DNA from: CAYRGG01 sp964423745
Lineage (GTDB): Bacteria; Pseudomonadota; Gammaproteobacteria; Competibacterales; Competibacteraceae
NCBI GenBank assembly: GCA_964423745.1
Contig: CAYRGG010000010.1
Location: 32,412 to 96,411 of the forward strand
DNA: 64,000 bases
Direction of reading: 5' to 3'
The position numbers were made by a program, and so were the translations under genes. Below, one piece after another: positions 36,347-45,737 of the stretch. Below the pieces are notes generated by a model. That model saw only the letters and a program-made list of their open reading frames with translations, was not told the origin of the DNA and did no database searches. Every line of letters begins with the position of its first letter. Within the stretch, counting starts at the first letter, position 1.

Positions 36347-38365
36347 TTATTCTGTTATTTGCGCATCAGGGGCATTCGCCATCCAGCGTCGTAAATTCTC
36401 TAGACGATCGGCTGCGCTGCTATCTCCCCCACGAAATGCCGCCATATACCACTCAGTTGCTTTGCTAGTATCCGCATAATCACTCGTCGCTATGCCACGC
36501 TCCAGTAATACCACGGGGTCATATGTCTCTCCGAGGGCGCGCATGGCATTAGTACTGCCCGCTTCGGCAGCTTCTTGATAAGCAGAACGCGCCGCTGTGA
36601 TTTCACCCTGTGCTAATTGCTGTTGGCCTCTGCGCAGAATATCAGCCACCGGCACCGCAGACGTCCCTGAAGTGGTTAGGGGAGAAGTTTCGTCCGGCAA
36701 AGTAGTGTTCGGTAATGGTCCAGGTGCGTTCGTAGCCGACGGGACAGCGGATGGAGACTGGGGGGTGGGCGTGACTGAGTATTGCTTAAGTTGCTCGGGC
36801 ATTAGCGTGGTGATCCAAGCGGGTAGTTGCATTCCCTCATAGTGCGCATAAATAAAATAACCGGCTAACCCCGCTAACAATAACAAAACAAGTACCGCAA
36901 TCAAACGACCCTTACCCTTGGGCTTTCTACGCCGCTGAGCATAGGGCATGGGGGTTTGCTGAACTGACCGTGGATCTCGTTTAGCATGACCTGATCTATG
37001 GTGTGTGCCTTCACTCTGTAGTTTCGTTAGGTCAAGTTGGTTTGCCGCCCAATCCACCGTCTCTGGCGCAACCTGGTTTTCTTTGGCTTCCTCAGTGAGA
37101 AATAGGGCACGGTCGCATAAAGCATTTACTAATCCTGGGATACCACCACTATAACGGGCAATGCGATCTAACGCCTGTTTAGAAAATAAACTTTCATTTT
37201 GACCGCCCGCAATATGAAGCTGTTGGCGGATAAAAGTAGCCACTTGCACAGGGTCCATAGGTTCGAGTTCTATTTCAATCGTCTCTTTTAGAGACCCATG
37301 CCCTGGTTTATCGCCGTCCCGGTTTTTCTCGTCTCGCCAGGTTTGTAACGTCTGTTTAAGCCCTTGCGAACCCGCTAGCACAAGGCTGCTCGCCACGCCG
37401 ATACGGAATAAACCAAAAATATGACTTAACGTGGTACTCTCAAGGGTGTCGGCGTCATCAATGATCACCACCAATTGTTCGCCGTGATAGGTCTTAACAT
37501 AATTGACCAAAGCCCCAATTTTATGGGGGCGCTCTGCGCCGGCAACAGTTAGATTAAGTTCCGCGCACAAAAAAGCTAACAAATGATCGTAGTCTTTTGG
37601 GGCTTGACACAATATGGCTTGCACACCAACTGTCGGGTCCTGCACCAGATTGCGCAACAATAGCGTCTTGCCAGTACCCGGTGGACCCAGTAAGCAAATT
37701 AAGCGTCCCTGACCCGTTTGCATGGCATCCAGCATATAAGTATAGGTGTTGTCGTAGTCGGGATAAGCACGCAAAAAATCAAGACCGCTGCCCTGAAAAG
37801 GTTTACGGCGAAAACCAAAGTACTTAACTTTAAACGCGGGGGCAGCAGGAGGATTTTGTTTCCCTCCAGTCACCGGTTGCCATGGCCCACGCACCATCTG
37901 TTTGGTGCCACTGCCAATGATTTGAGTGGTTTCCGGGATCCTTTGCAACTGGGTAGGCATCTCTCCGCGTATTAAGTTAGCCGGTTCTATCTTCACCCGA
38001 AAAACCACAGTGCGCCCTAGGGCGATTTCATCATCGTGGTTTACTTCAACAAAGTGATCCGTGATTTGTCGGTCATTGATGCAAGTTCCGTTTTTACTTT
38101 GCATGTCCCGCACCCGGATACGGGGCGGATCTATATCTAATTCGCAGTGGTGACGCGAAATGTATTGCTGATTTGTATAGCCTACCAGTTGGATAAGGCA
38201 GTCTCGCGCTCGCCCGATAAAACATACCGTTGGTTCCGTAAAGGAAAACGATCTCGTGTTAATCTCTCCTTCTACGACTTCAAGGGTGACCTTCGCCACC
38301 GGGTTTTCTTCCTCGCTATTGACACGGCCAATAGTCTGCTTATAGGGATCAAACGGCATCTTCAA
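36347..38365 (-). CDS. Membrane-anchored FHA-AAA ATPase with Sel1/TPR-like C-terminus
   Basis: 672 residues in a composite architecture. An FHA phosphothreonine-binding domain spans about residues 25-125 (GRARDC, ISRHHCEL and SKNGTCIN are its signature). An ExeA/GspA-like AAA domain follows (Walker A GPPGTGKT at 227-234, Walker B VVIIDDADTL near 299-308). A basic stretch and one membrane segment (about 487-507) lead to a Pro/Ser/Thr-rich periplasmic linker and Sel1/TPR-like helical repeats (about 575-660). ExeA-type proteins bind peptidoglycan and help place secretion channels; the FHA domain suggests phosphorylation-dependent partners. It heads the lipid A operon, which is unexpected for a secretion ATPase. 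Confidence 0.82.
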   Translation of the reverse strand: MKMPFDPYKQTIGRVNSEEENPVAKVTLEVVEGEINTRSFSFTEPTVCFIGRARDCLIQLVGYTNQQYISRHHCELDIDPPRIRVRDMQSKNGTCINDRQITDHFVEVNHDDEIALGRTVVFRVKIEPANLIRGEMPTQLQRIPETTQIIGSGTKQMVRGPWQPVTGGKQNPPAAPAFKVKYFGFRRKPFQGSGLDFLRAYPDYDNTYTYMLDAMQTGQGRLICLLGPPGTGKTLLLRNLVQDPTVGVQAILCQAPKDYDHLLAFLCAELNLTVAGAERPHKIGALVNYVKTYHGEQLVVIIDDADTLESTTLSHIFGLFRIGVASSLVLAGSQGLKQTLQTWRDEKNRDGDKPGHGSLKETIEIELEPMDPVQVATFIRQQLHIAGGQNESLFSKQALDRIARYSGGIPGLVNALCDRALFLTEEAKENQVAPETVDWAANQLDLTKLQSEGTHHRSGHAKRDPRSVQQTPMPYAQRRRKPKGKGRLIAVLVLLLLAGLAGYFIYAHYEGMQLPAWITTLMPEQLKQYSVTPTPQSPSAVPSATNAPGPLPNTTLPDETSPLTTSGTSAVPVADILRRGQQQLAQGEITAARSAYQEAAEAGSTNAMRALGETYDPVVLLERGIATSDYADTSKATEWYMAAFRGGDSSAADRLENLRRWMANAPDAQITE

Positions 38366-38520
38366 AAAACACTTATAGATAGAATGAAATAAAATAAAAT
38401 AGGAAGAGCAAATGATGACCCTTCACACGGGTAAAATCAAATGGTCTCACAAGCAGTAGTGGGTCATAAACTATTTTATTGTATCTGTAAAAACATAAAC
38501 CCTTTTATAAGAGGTCAAGA

Positions 38521-39114
38521 TTGTCGACATCAATCAGCGCTTATCCAGCTGGCTGTGATGAAGCGGGCCGCGGCCCTCTCGCGGGACCTGTGGTTGCTGC
38601 CGTGGTTATGCTGCACCCCACTAAACCGATTCCCTGCTTGGCCGATTCAAAGCAACTTTCAGTCAAGCAACGCACTCACTTAGCGGAACTCATCAAGACC
38701 CAAGCTATCGCTTGGGCTGTTGCTGTGGCAAGCGTACAGGAAATCGATACTCTCAACATCTTACAAGCAACCTTACTCGCCATGCAGCGAGCAGTTGCTC
38801 AACTCTCGCAAACCCCCTGCCAACTTTTAGTGGATGGTAAACAGGTGCCGCAAAAATTACCCTGCCCTGCCACAGCCATTGTCCGGGGGGACCAGACGGT
38901 GCCTTGTATCAGTGCCGCATCGATTCTCGCCAAAACTTACCGCGACGGGTTGATGACGGAACTGGATAATCATTTTCCCAACTATGGATTTAAACAGCAC
39001 AAGGGCTATGGCACACCTCAACACTTAGCCGCGCTTAGGGAATGGGGGGTAACGCCGGTGCATCGACGCAGTTTTGCGCCTATCAGACAACTGTTGCAAA
39101 ATACAAATACATGA
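38521..39114 (+). CDS. rnhB: Ribonuclease HII
   Basis: Removes misincorporated ribonucleotides from DNA by cutting RNA-DNA hybrids. It is 197 residues from TTG 38521, preceded by AAGAGG. The catalytic acidic residues lie in AGCDEAGRGPLAGPVVAA near residue 10 and in the DGKQVP region near 105; SAASILAKTYRD and FKQHKGYGTPQHLAAL are also family motifs. It is followed by dnaE, as in E. coli. Confidence 0.95.
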   Translation: MSTSISAYPAGCDEAGRGPLAGPVVAAVVMLHPTKPIPCLADSKQLSVKQRTHLAELIKTQAIAWAVAVASVQEIDTLNILQATLLAMQRAVAQLSQTPCQLLVDGKQVPQKLPCPATAIVRGDQTVPCISAASILAKTYRDGLMTELDNHFPNYGFKQHKGYGTPQHLAALREWGVTPVHRRSFAPIRQLLQNTNT

Positions 39115-39175
39115 ACCCCTTTTACCCCTGTCTGCCAGCTGCGTTTTGCATAGAAGTAGCTAGGAAAATACTGTT

Positions 39176-42100
39176 ATGAACGCAACCTTCGTGCATCTAC
39201 GTGCGCACACGGAATACTCGCTAGTAGATGGTCTGATACCCATAAAATCCTTGCTTAAGCATGTACAAGCAGCCGCCATGCCCGCCGTCGCAGTGACTGA
39301 TCTAAGCAATCTATTCGCGGCTATTAAATTTTACAAAGCAGCTCAAAACATGGGCATCAAACCCATTATCGGCGCTGATGTGTGGGTGCAACGAAATACC
39401 ACGGAACCCACGCGCTTGGTACTGCTTTGCCAAAACACGGTGGGCTACCGTAACTTGATTAAGCTACTCAGCCAAAGCTATTTGCAGGGCCAACAACGCG
39501 GTACACCGATGCTGGAATATACCTGGTTGCGTGGCGCCACGGAAGGTCTCATCGCTTTGTCGGGGGGGCGTGAGGGTGAAATAGGAAGAACCTTATTACA
39601 TGGACAGCTTACCCAAGCTGAGACACTGCTTGAGGAATGGCAGTCGTTATTCCCAGAGCGTTTTTATCTAGAACTACAGCGCACCGGGCGCGAACAAGAA
39701 GAGGACTATATCGATGCTGCTGTAACCTTAGCCAGTGCTACCGGCGTGCCAGTGGTGGCGACGAATGACGTGTGTTTTCTTAAAGCAGCTGACTTTGAAG
39801 CCCATGAAGCACGGGTATGTATTCAAGAAGGTCATGTCTTAGCAGATCCCCGCCGGCCCCGTCGCTACAGCAATCAGCAATACCTGCGCACAGCATCGGA
39901 AATGACAACGCTTTTTGCCGATCTGCCGGAGGCTTTGACTAACAGTGTCGAAATCGCCCGGCGCTGTAATTTGCAAATTTCCCTAGGGAAAAACTTCTTG
40001 CCGGATTTTCCAGTCCCTGCAGGCTCTACAGCCGAGGAATTCTTTACCATCCAAGCCCAAACCGGATTACAACAACGTCTGGAAAAAATTGCCCACAGCC
40101 CCGTCTCACATGACGCCATACCCGTACAGACCTATCATGAACGACTTAAGCAAGAACTCTCGGTGATTAACCAAATGGGTTTTGCCGGCTATTTTTTGAT
40201 CGTCGCCGACTTTATCCAGTGGGCTCGCCAACATGGGGTACCGGTGGGACCAGGCCGTGGCTCTGGCGCTGGCTCCTTAGTGGCTTTTGCCTTGGGTATT
40301 ACCGATTTGGATCCCCTTGTCCATGACTTGCTGTTTGAACGTTTTTTGAATCCCGAACGAGTCTCCATGCCGGATTTTGACATCGATTTTTGTATGGAAG
40401 GACGGGATCGGGTGATTGACTACGTGGCGCAACGTTATGGTCGCGATAAAGTGGCGCAAATCGCCACCCACGGCACCATGGCGGCTAAAGCGGTGGTGCG
40501 GGACGTGGGTCGGGTGCTCAGTCACCCTTACGGTTTTGTGGATCGCATCGCTAAGTTGATTCCCTTTAAACCGGGTGTCCACGTTACCTTGGAGGACGCC
40601 TTAGACCAGGAAGCAGAGCTACGCCGACTTTACAACGAGGACGAGGAGGTTAAAGCGTTGATTGATCTCGCTCGGCCTTTAGAAGGTTTGGCGCGTAGTG
40701 TAGGTAAACACGCGGGGGGGGTGGTTATCGCGCCATCGGCGTTAGCGGATTTTTCACCCCTTTACTGCGAACAGGATTCCGAGGGCATTGTCACCCAATA
40801 CGACAAGGACGATGTGGAAACCGTCGGTTTGGTGAAATTCGATTTTTTAGGGTTACGCACCCTCACCATCATCGATTGGGCGGTGCAGGCCATCAACCGC
40901 CAACGGGCTGAAGCGGGTGAAGCAGCGCTGGATATAACCACGATTCCCATGGATGATATAGCCGCTTTCGAACTCCTCAAAGCATGCCAAACCACCGCCG
41001 TATTTCAATTGGAATCTCGCGGCATGAAAGACCTGATCAAACGCCTGCAACCAGACCGTTTCGCCGATATCGTGGCGTTGGTGGCGTTGTTTCGGCCAGG
41101 CCCCTTGCAGTCCGGTATGGTGGACGATTTTATCGATCGTAAACACGGCCGCGCCACGGTGGTCTATCCTCACCCGGATCTGGAATCGGTACTAGAACCT
41201 ACTTACGGAATTATCCTGTATCAGGAACAGGTGATGCAGATTGCCCAGATTCTGGCGGGCTACACCCTAGGCGGCGCCGATTTACTGCGCCGCGCCATGG
41301 GCAAAAAGAAGGCCGAGGAAATGGCGAAACAGCGCTCAGTCTTTACCGACGGTGCCGTTGAACGGGGCGTGGACGCGGAGCTTGCCACCTATATTTTCGA
41401 TTTAATGGAAAAATTTGCCGGTTACGGATTTAACCGCTCCCATAGCGCCGCCTATGCCTTGCTGTCCTACCAGACGGCTTGGCTTAAAGCCCACTACCCC
41501 GCCGCGTTTATGGCAGCAGTTCTGTCTTCGGATATGGATAAAACAGATAAAATCGTCATATTTATCGACGAGTGCCGCTTGCTCAACTTGCCGGTGACAC
41601 CTCCTTCCATCAACGCCTCGCAGTTTCACTTCACGGCAAACCAGCAGGGACAAATTATCTATGGCTTAGGCGCCATAAAAGGCGTCGGTGAAGGCGCCAT
41701 CGAGGGACTTTTAAAAGAGCGTGAGCAAAACGGCCCATTTCGAGACCTTTTCCATGTCTGTCGACGGGCCGATTTGCGCAAAGTCAATCGCCGGGTAATG
41801 GAGGCGCTAATCCGTGCTGGCGCTTTCGATGAATTGGGTGATAATCGGGCTACCTTAATGGCTCAGCTCCCTGAAGCCCTGAAACTGGCGGAACAAAACT
41901 ACCGCGACGATGTTGCCGGACAAAACGACTTGTTTGGTCTGCCGCAAGAAACTGTAAGACTAGAATCCATCAACGCCACCACTGTCGCGGTGCCTGAATG
42001 GGATGAAGAAAGCCGCTTAAAAGGGGAAAAGGAAACCCTCGGCCTTTATTTAACAGGTCATCCCATCGATCGCTACGCGGCTGAGCTGCAGCATTTTACC

Positions 42101-42688
42101 AGTGGACGGTTGGCTGACGTCAATTTGGAAAATGGTCATCTCACCGCGAGTCCAAGAGATTACCGCAAAAAATCGGAGAAACGGGTTACCGTTGCAGGCT
42201 TGGTGGTGGCCATCCGCACCCGTAACGCCAACCGGGGAGGACGCATGGCTTTCATGACCTTGGATGATCGTAGCGCCCGGATGGAGATCCGGGTTTTTCC
42301 AGAAACCTATGAAAAATATCGTCACTTAATCAAAAATGACATTATTTTGGTGGTCCACGGCGCCCTTACCTGGGATGAGTACTCTGAGGAAATCAGGCTT
42401 AACGCCGAGCAGCTTTTAGATCTAGACGCTGCTCGCAACGCTTACGCAAAACGGCTGGTATTGCAGTTACATACACAACAATTTGGCAACGGATTGCTAG
42501 ATCACTTGGCAGAAACCCTGGCACCCTATCGCCCAGGGCACTGCCCGATTTGGATAGACTATACCGGAACAAAAGCCCGAGCTGAGATTGTCTTTGGGGC
42601 AGACTGGCAAATTACCCCTGCCGACACCCTCCTCCGATCCTTGCGGGAACTGGTGGGAGAACAAAAAGTTACACTGATTTATCCGTAA
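39176..42688 (+). CDS. dnaE: DNA polymerase III alpha subunit
   Basis: Replicative polymerase catalytic subunit, 1170 residues, close to the E. coli length. The N-terminal PHP domain begins FVHLRAHTEYSLVDGLIPI. The polymerase active-site aspartates are in MPDFDIDFCMEGRDRVIDYV near residue 402. Further family blocks are KFDFLGLRTLTIID, ALFRPGPLQSGMVDDFIDRK, YGIILYQEQVMQIAQ and GYGFNRSHSAAYALLSYQTA. The C-terminal OB fold includes VTVAGLVVAIRTRNANRGGR. No frameshift is seen. Confidence 0.97.
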   Translation: MNATFVHLRAHTEYSLVDGLIPIKSLLKHVQAAAMPAVAVTDLSNLFAAIKFYKAAQNMGIKPIIGADVWVQRNTTEPTRLVLLCQNTVGYRNLIKLLSQSYLQGQQRGTPMLEYTWLRGATEGLIALSGGREGEIGRTLLHGQLTQAETLLEEWQSLFPERFYLELQRTGREQEEDYIDAAVTLASATGVPVVATNDVCFLKAADFEAHEARVCIQEGHVLADPRRPRRYSNQQYLRTASEMTTLFADLPEALTNSVEIARRCNLQISLGKNFLPDFPVPAGSTAEEFFTIQAQTGLQQRLEKIAHSPVSHDAIPVQTYHERLKQELSVINQMGFAGYFLIVADFIQWARQHGVPVGPGRGSGAGSLVAFALGITDLDPLVHDLLFERFLNPERVSMPDFDIDFCMEGRDRVIDYVAQRYGRDKVAQIATHGTMAAKAVVRDVGRVLSHPYGFVDRIAKLIPFKPGVHVTLEDALDQEAELRRLYNEDEEVKALIDLARPLEGLARSVGKHAGGVVIAPSALADFSPLYCEQDSEGIVTQYDKDDVETVGLVKFDFLGLRTLTIIDWAVQAINRQRAEAGEAALDITTIPMDDIAAFELLKACQTTAVFQLESRGMKDLIKRLQPDRFADIVALVALFRPGPLQSGMVDDFIDRKHGRATVVYPHPDLESVLEPTYGIILYQEQVMQIAQILAGYTLGGADLLRRAMGKKKAEEMAKQRSVFTDGAVERGVDAELATYIFDLMEKFAGYGFNRSHSAAYALLSYQTAWLKAHYPAAFMAAVLSSDMDKTDKIVIFIDECRLLNLPVTPPSINASQFHFTANQQGQIIYGLGAIKGVGEGAIEGLLKEREQNGPFRDLFHVCRRADLRKVNRRVMEALIRAGAFDELGDNRATLMAQLPEALKLAEQNYRDDVAGQNDLFGLPQETVRLESINATTVAVPEWDEESRLKGEKETLGLYLTGHPIDRYAAELQHFTSGRLADVNLENGHLTASPRDYRKKSEKRVTVAGLVVAIRTRNANRGGRMAFMTLDDRSARMEIRVFPETYEKYRHLIKNDIILVVHGALTWDEYSEEIRLNAEQLLDLDAARNAYAKRLVLQLHTQQFGNGLLDHLAETLAPYRPGHCPIWIDYTGTKARAEIVFGADWQITPADTLLRSLRELVGEQKVTLIYP

Positions 42689-42771
42689 CGTGACAAGTCT
42701 TATTTATAGTAGACATGACTAGATCATCTAAGTCAGCTTTGTAATGTGGTTCCCTCAAAACCAATATCACA

Positions 42772-43206
42772 ATGTCTAAAATTTATAAACCGCCGCTATT
42801 AGATGGTGAAAGTCGAGTCGTTTTTTTTGATAATATCTGTCATTTATGCATTCATTCGGTGCAGTCTATCTTAAAGCATAACAAAGACCAATCGATTCAG
42901 TTTGCTTCTATTCAGTCAGAGTTAGGCAGTTCTGTTTTAAGTTTTTATGGGCTGCCAACACAAATGTATGAAACGATGTTATATATAGAAAAAGGCCAAC
43001 TATATACAAAATCAACAGCCGCCATAAAGATAGCCAAACGATTATCTTTCCCTTGGTGTTTATTACAAGCCGGCGTTGTTATACCGCGATTTATAAGAGA
43101 TGGCGTGTATGATCTCATTGCGCGAAACCGCTATAAACTCTTTGGCAAGCGAGATCAATGTTATCTACCCGACGAGAAAACATTAAAACGGTTCTTGGAT
43201 GTTTAA
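42772..43206 (+). CDS. DCC-family thiol-disulfide oxidoreductase-like protein (DUF393)
   Basis: 144 residues. The defining motif D-x-x-C-x-x-C is present as D20, C23 and C26 (VVFFDNICHLCIHSV), with the later family block SFPWCLLQAGVVIPRFIRDGVYDLIARNRYKLFGKR (about residues 91-127). The family is thioredoxin-like but most members have no defined substrate. It is AT-richer than dnaE and lies 83 bp after it, probably under its own promoter. Confidence 0.88.
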   Translation: MSKIYKPPLLDGESRVVFFDNICHLCIHSVQSILKHNKDQSIQFASIQSELGSSVLSFYGLPTQMYETMLYIEKGQLYTKSTAAIKIAKRLSFPWCLLQAGVVIPRFIRDGVYDLIARNRYKLFGKRDQCYLPDEKTLKRFLDV

Positions 43207-43364
43207 ATGGCGGAAGGCTGTTTTGTCACTCCTAACCCTGGTCCCGGCTGGGATTGTTGCTATCCGCGATCTACTTGAATTGCCAAGTATCGCCCAAAAA
43301 AGCGCTCCATAAAGACGTCTTACGGGGCCAGTTACCCAAAAGGTTAGCTATGAAAGGGGAGAAC

Positions 43365-43751
43365 ATGATGGGATGGTTTAGTTTGAAGTTGATTGCTGCT
43401 TTGCTGCTTTTTTACAGTTCATGCTTTGCCATTGCGGATAACCATGTCGCTGCTAAAGAAGCGATGCTGTCGCAACTTATGCAAGCGCTATCGCAAAAGG
43501 ATTATGAGGCTTTTATAGCCGATGGAACACAAACCTTTAAACAGGGTATTACAAAACAAGCTTTCGATACGGTTGCCAATCAAGTGGGGAATCGTATTCA
43601 AGATGGCTATCAAGCAGAGTATTTGGCGCAGCTCAATCAACAAGGTCATAAAGTACATCTGTGGAAAATTAGCTATGCAACCAGCGAAGAAGATACCTTG
43701 GCAAAATTAGTCGTCAATAACAATAAAGTGGCCGGATTTTGGTTGCAATAA
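43365..43751 (+). CDS. Small exported protein of unknown function
   Basis: 128 residues starting at ATG 43365, preceded by GGGGAGA; the frame is open upstream but those residues have no signal peptide. A signal peptide (core LKLIAALLLFYSSCFAIA) ends near residue 24. The mature part is a single small alpha/beta domain (AKEAMLSQLMQALSQKDYEAFIADGTQTFK near the start and LVVNNNKVAGFWLQ at the end), resembling SnoaL/DUF3887-like folds. I do not recognise a specific family or role. Confidence 0.65.
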   Translation: MMGWFSLKLIAALLLFYSSCFAIADNHVAAKEAMLSQLMQALSQKDYEAFIADGTQTFKQGITKQAFDTVANQVGNRIQDGYQAEYLAQLNQQGHKVHLWKISYATSEEDTLAKLVVNNNKVAGFWLQ

Positions 43752-43835
43752 TTATGGCTAACAGCCGCTTATTAGGCTATGTTCATAGGATAAAATCATA
43801 AACATAATCTTTTATTCATTAGGATACCCTTTACT

Positions 43836-44216
43836 GTGCTAAATCTTCAGCAAGCCTCAAACCTAGAAAGACGTACTTTAAAACGCTGGCATCTCATCTT
43901 TTATTTACGGGTTTTTGACGAAGAGAGCGCTGCCGTGTTGGGCCATATCGTGGATATTTCTGAAAACGGCATGATGTTGTTGAGCGACAATCCCATTCCT
44001 GTAACCAAAAATTTTCGCGTTTGGGTGGATGTGCCTAGCGAAACAGGGCCTCGGCAACGAATCCACCTGGAAGCCCGCAGCTTATGGAGCCATAACGATA
44101 TCAATCCAGACTTTTATGATACGGGTTTTTATATCAAAGACCCATTACCCGACACCATTCACCAGTTAAACCAACTTATAGAAGAGTTCAAAAGCGAATT
44201 TCATATCATCGACTAA
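43836..44216 (+). CDS. PilZ-domain protein (c-di-GMP receptor candidate)
   Basis: 126 residues from GTG 43836. The two c-di-GMP-binding motifs are present: R-x3-R at R13-R17 (ERRTLKRWHL) and D-x-S-x2-G at D40, S42, G45 (VDISENGMML). A beta-barrel pattern fills the middle (FRVWVDVPSETGPRQRIHLEARSLWS) and a short helix closes it. It stands alone, without a partner domain, so it probably acts by binding another protein. Immediately after its stop are five 10-bp tandem repeats. Confidence 0.88.
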   Translation: MLNLQQASNLERRTLKRWHLIFYLRVFDEESAAVLGHIVDISENGMMLLSDNPIPVTKNFRVWVDVPSETGPRQRIHLEARSLWSHNDINPDFYDTGFYIKDPLPDTIHQLNQLIEEFKSEFHIID

Positions 44217-44266
44217 CTATCTACGGCTATCTACGGCTATCTACGGCTATCTACGGCTATCTACGG
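44217..44266. repeat. Five perfect tandem copies of CTATCTACGG
   Basis: The 10-bp unit CTATCTACGG is repeated exactly five times, starting directly after the TAA of the PilZ gene. It lies between convergent genes. Perfect copies imply recent expansion by slippage; each unit spans about one helical turn. Confidence 0.97.
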
Positions 44267-44320
44267 CTAAGCTCATCCATCGTTGACACGCAGAGTTTGG
44301 TAGCTTTGCCTATGTCGTGG

Positions 44321-45682
44321 CTACTGACCCGCCACAGTCATTTGCTCGACCAAGACTGAACCACAGCGAATGTTGCCCCGGGTGTCTACATCGTTACCGA
44401 CTGCCGCGATATTTAGGAACATATTGGCTAAATTACCAGCAATGGTGATTTCTTCCACCGGGTACTGGATCTCACCGCCTTCCACCCAAAACCCTGACGC
44501 CCCTCGAGAATAATCGCCGGTAACTAGATTAATACCCTGCCCCATCAAATGGGTCACTACTAAGCCCCGCTCCATGCGTTTTAAAAGATCGGCAAAATCC
44601 GCCGATCCCGGTTCAACAATCAGATTATGTACCCCGCCGGCGTTGCCCGTGGTGGTCATGCCTAAACGCCGGGCTGAATAACTACCTAATACATAGCCTT
44701 CGAGGGTGCCATCACGCACTAGATCACGATCCTGGGTGGCCACCCCTTCCCCATCAAAGGGAGCACTACCAAGACCCCGAAGCAAATGGGGCTGTTCGCG
44801 TATCGTCAAAAATTCGGGAAAAATACGTTTACCGAGATGATCAACCAGAAACGAGGCGTTCCGGTAAAGAGTAGAACCCCGAATGGCGCTAACAAAATGA
44901 CCAACCAAACCCCGCGCCATTTCTGGCACAAACAACACCGGCGTCTGGCGAGTATCTATACGCTGAGCATAGAGACGCTTTAAAGCCCGAGTTGCCGTCT
45001 CTAGGCCAACGGCTTCGGGGGATTCCAAAGCCGTATGTTGGCGGGCTATGGTGTACCAATGATCCCGCTGCATTTCTTTATCATCCTGGGCAAGTACGGA
45101 ACAGCTAATCACATGTCGTGTGCTGGGATAACCGCCAAGAAAACCATGGGAATTACCATACACAGCACAACCGCTTTGGCTAGCCACACTGGCGCCTTCG
45201 GAATTAGCGATACGGGAGTCATATTGGCGGGCTGCTGCCTCACAAGTATGGGCCATCTCAATGGCCTGCTCGGCGCTCACCGGCCAAGGATGATAAAGAT
45301 CTAAATCCGCTATGGTTTGCGCTAAACGTTCTCGATCGGCAAGCCCTGCGCAGGGATCCGCCGCGGTATGACGGGCGATATCACAGGCCGCAGCGACAGT
45401 TTCTCGAACTGCCGCCGGACGCCAATCCGAGGTGCTAGCAGACCCCTTACGTTGCCCAAAGTAGACCGTAACACCCAATCCCCGACTGCGATGATGCTCC
45501 AACGTTTCCACCTCGCCTAGGCGTACTGTAACCGACAACGCCGTTCCGAAGTTAACTGCAGTCTCGGCGGCGGAAGCACCCCGCGCTTTCGCTTCCGCGA
45601 GGATATCAGCCACCAAAGATTCCAGCTCAGCTTGGTCTGGGAGGGTTGACGAAGAGGACGGGGTTGCGGCAATGTCTGTCAT
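44321..45682 (-). CDS. tldE: Metalloprotease subunit TldE (PmbA)
   Basis: Partner of TldD in a heterodimeric protease that degrades unfolded peptides and matures RiPPs such as microcin B17. It is 453 residues. Family blocks include ALSVTVRLGEVETLEHHRSRGLGV near residue 49, SAISGSTLYRN-like SAIRGSTLYRNASFLVDHLG near 276, and ATQDRDLVRDGTLEGYVLGSYSARRLG near 323. It lacks an HExxxH motif, as expected for TldE. darP and tldD are adjacent, the common gammaproteobacterial arrangement. Confidence 0.95.
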   Translation of the reverse strand: MTDIAATPSSSSTLPDQAELESLVADILAEAKARGASAAETAVNFGTALSVTVRLGEVETLEHHRSRGLGVTVYFGQRKGSASTSDWRPAAVRETVAAACDIARHTAADPCAGLADRERLAQTIADLDLYHPWPVSAEQAIEMAHTCEAAARQYDSRIANSEGASVASQSGCAVYGNSHGFLGGYPSTRHVISCSVLAQDDKEMQRDHWYTIARQHTALESPEAVGLETATRALKRLYAQRIDTRQTPVLFVPEMARGLVGHFVSAIRGSTLYRNASFLVDHLGKRIFPEFLTIREQPHLLRGLGSAPFDGEGVATQDRDLVRDGTLEGYVLGSYSARRLGMTTTGNAGGVHNLIVEPGSADFADLLKRMERGLVVTHLMGQGINLVTGDYSRGASGFWVEGGEIQYPVEEITIAGNLANMFLNIAAVGNDVDTRGNIRCGSVLVEQMTVAGQ

Positions 45683-45737
45683 AGGGTTACCTATTATCTT
45701 GAGGAACTGACCAATTAAGGTATCATTGAATGTCGTT

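Noticed and set aside
43207..43364. Upstream extension of the small exported protein
   Set aside because: The additional residues lack a signal peptide, while ATG 43365 has a strong GGGGAGA and a clear signal sequence.
44217..44266. CRISPR-like array
   Set aside because: Units are 10 bp, contiguous and without spacers, and no cas gene is nearby; it is a simple tandem repeat.
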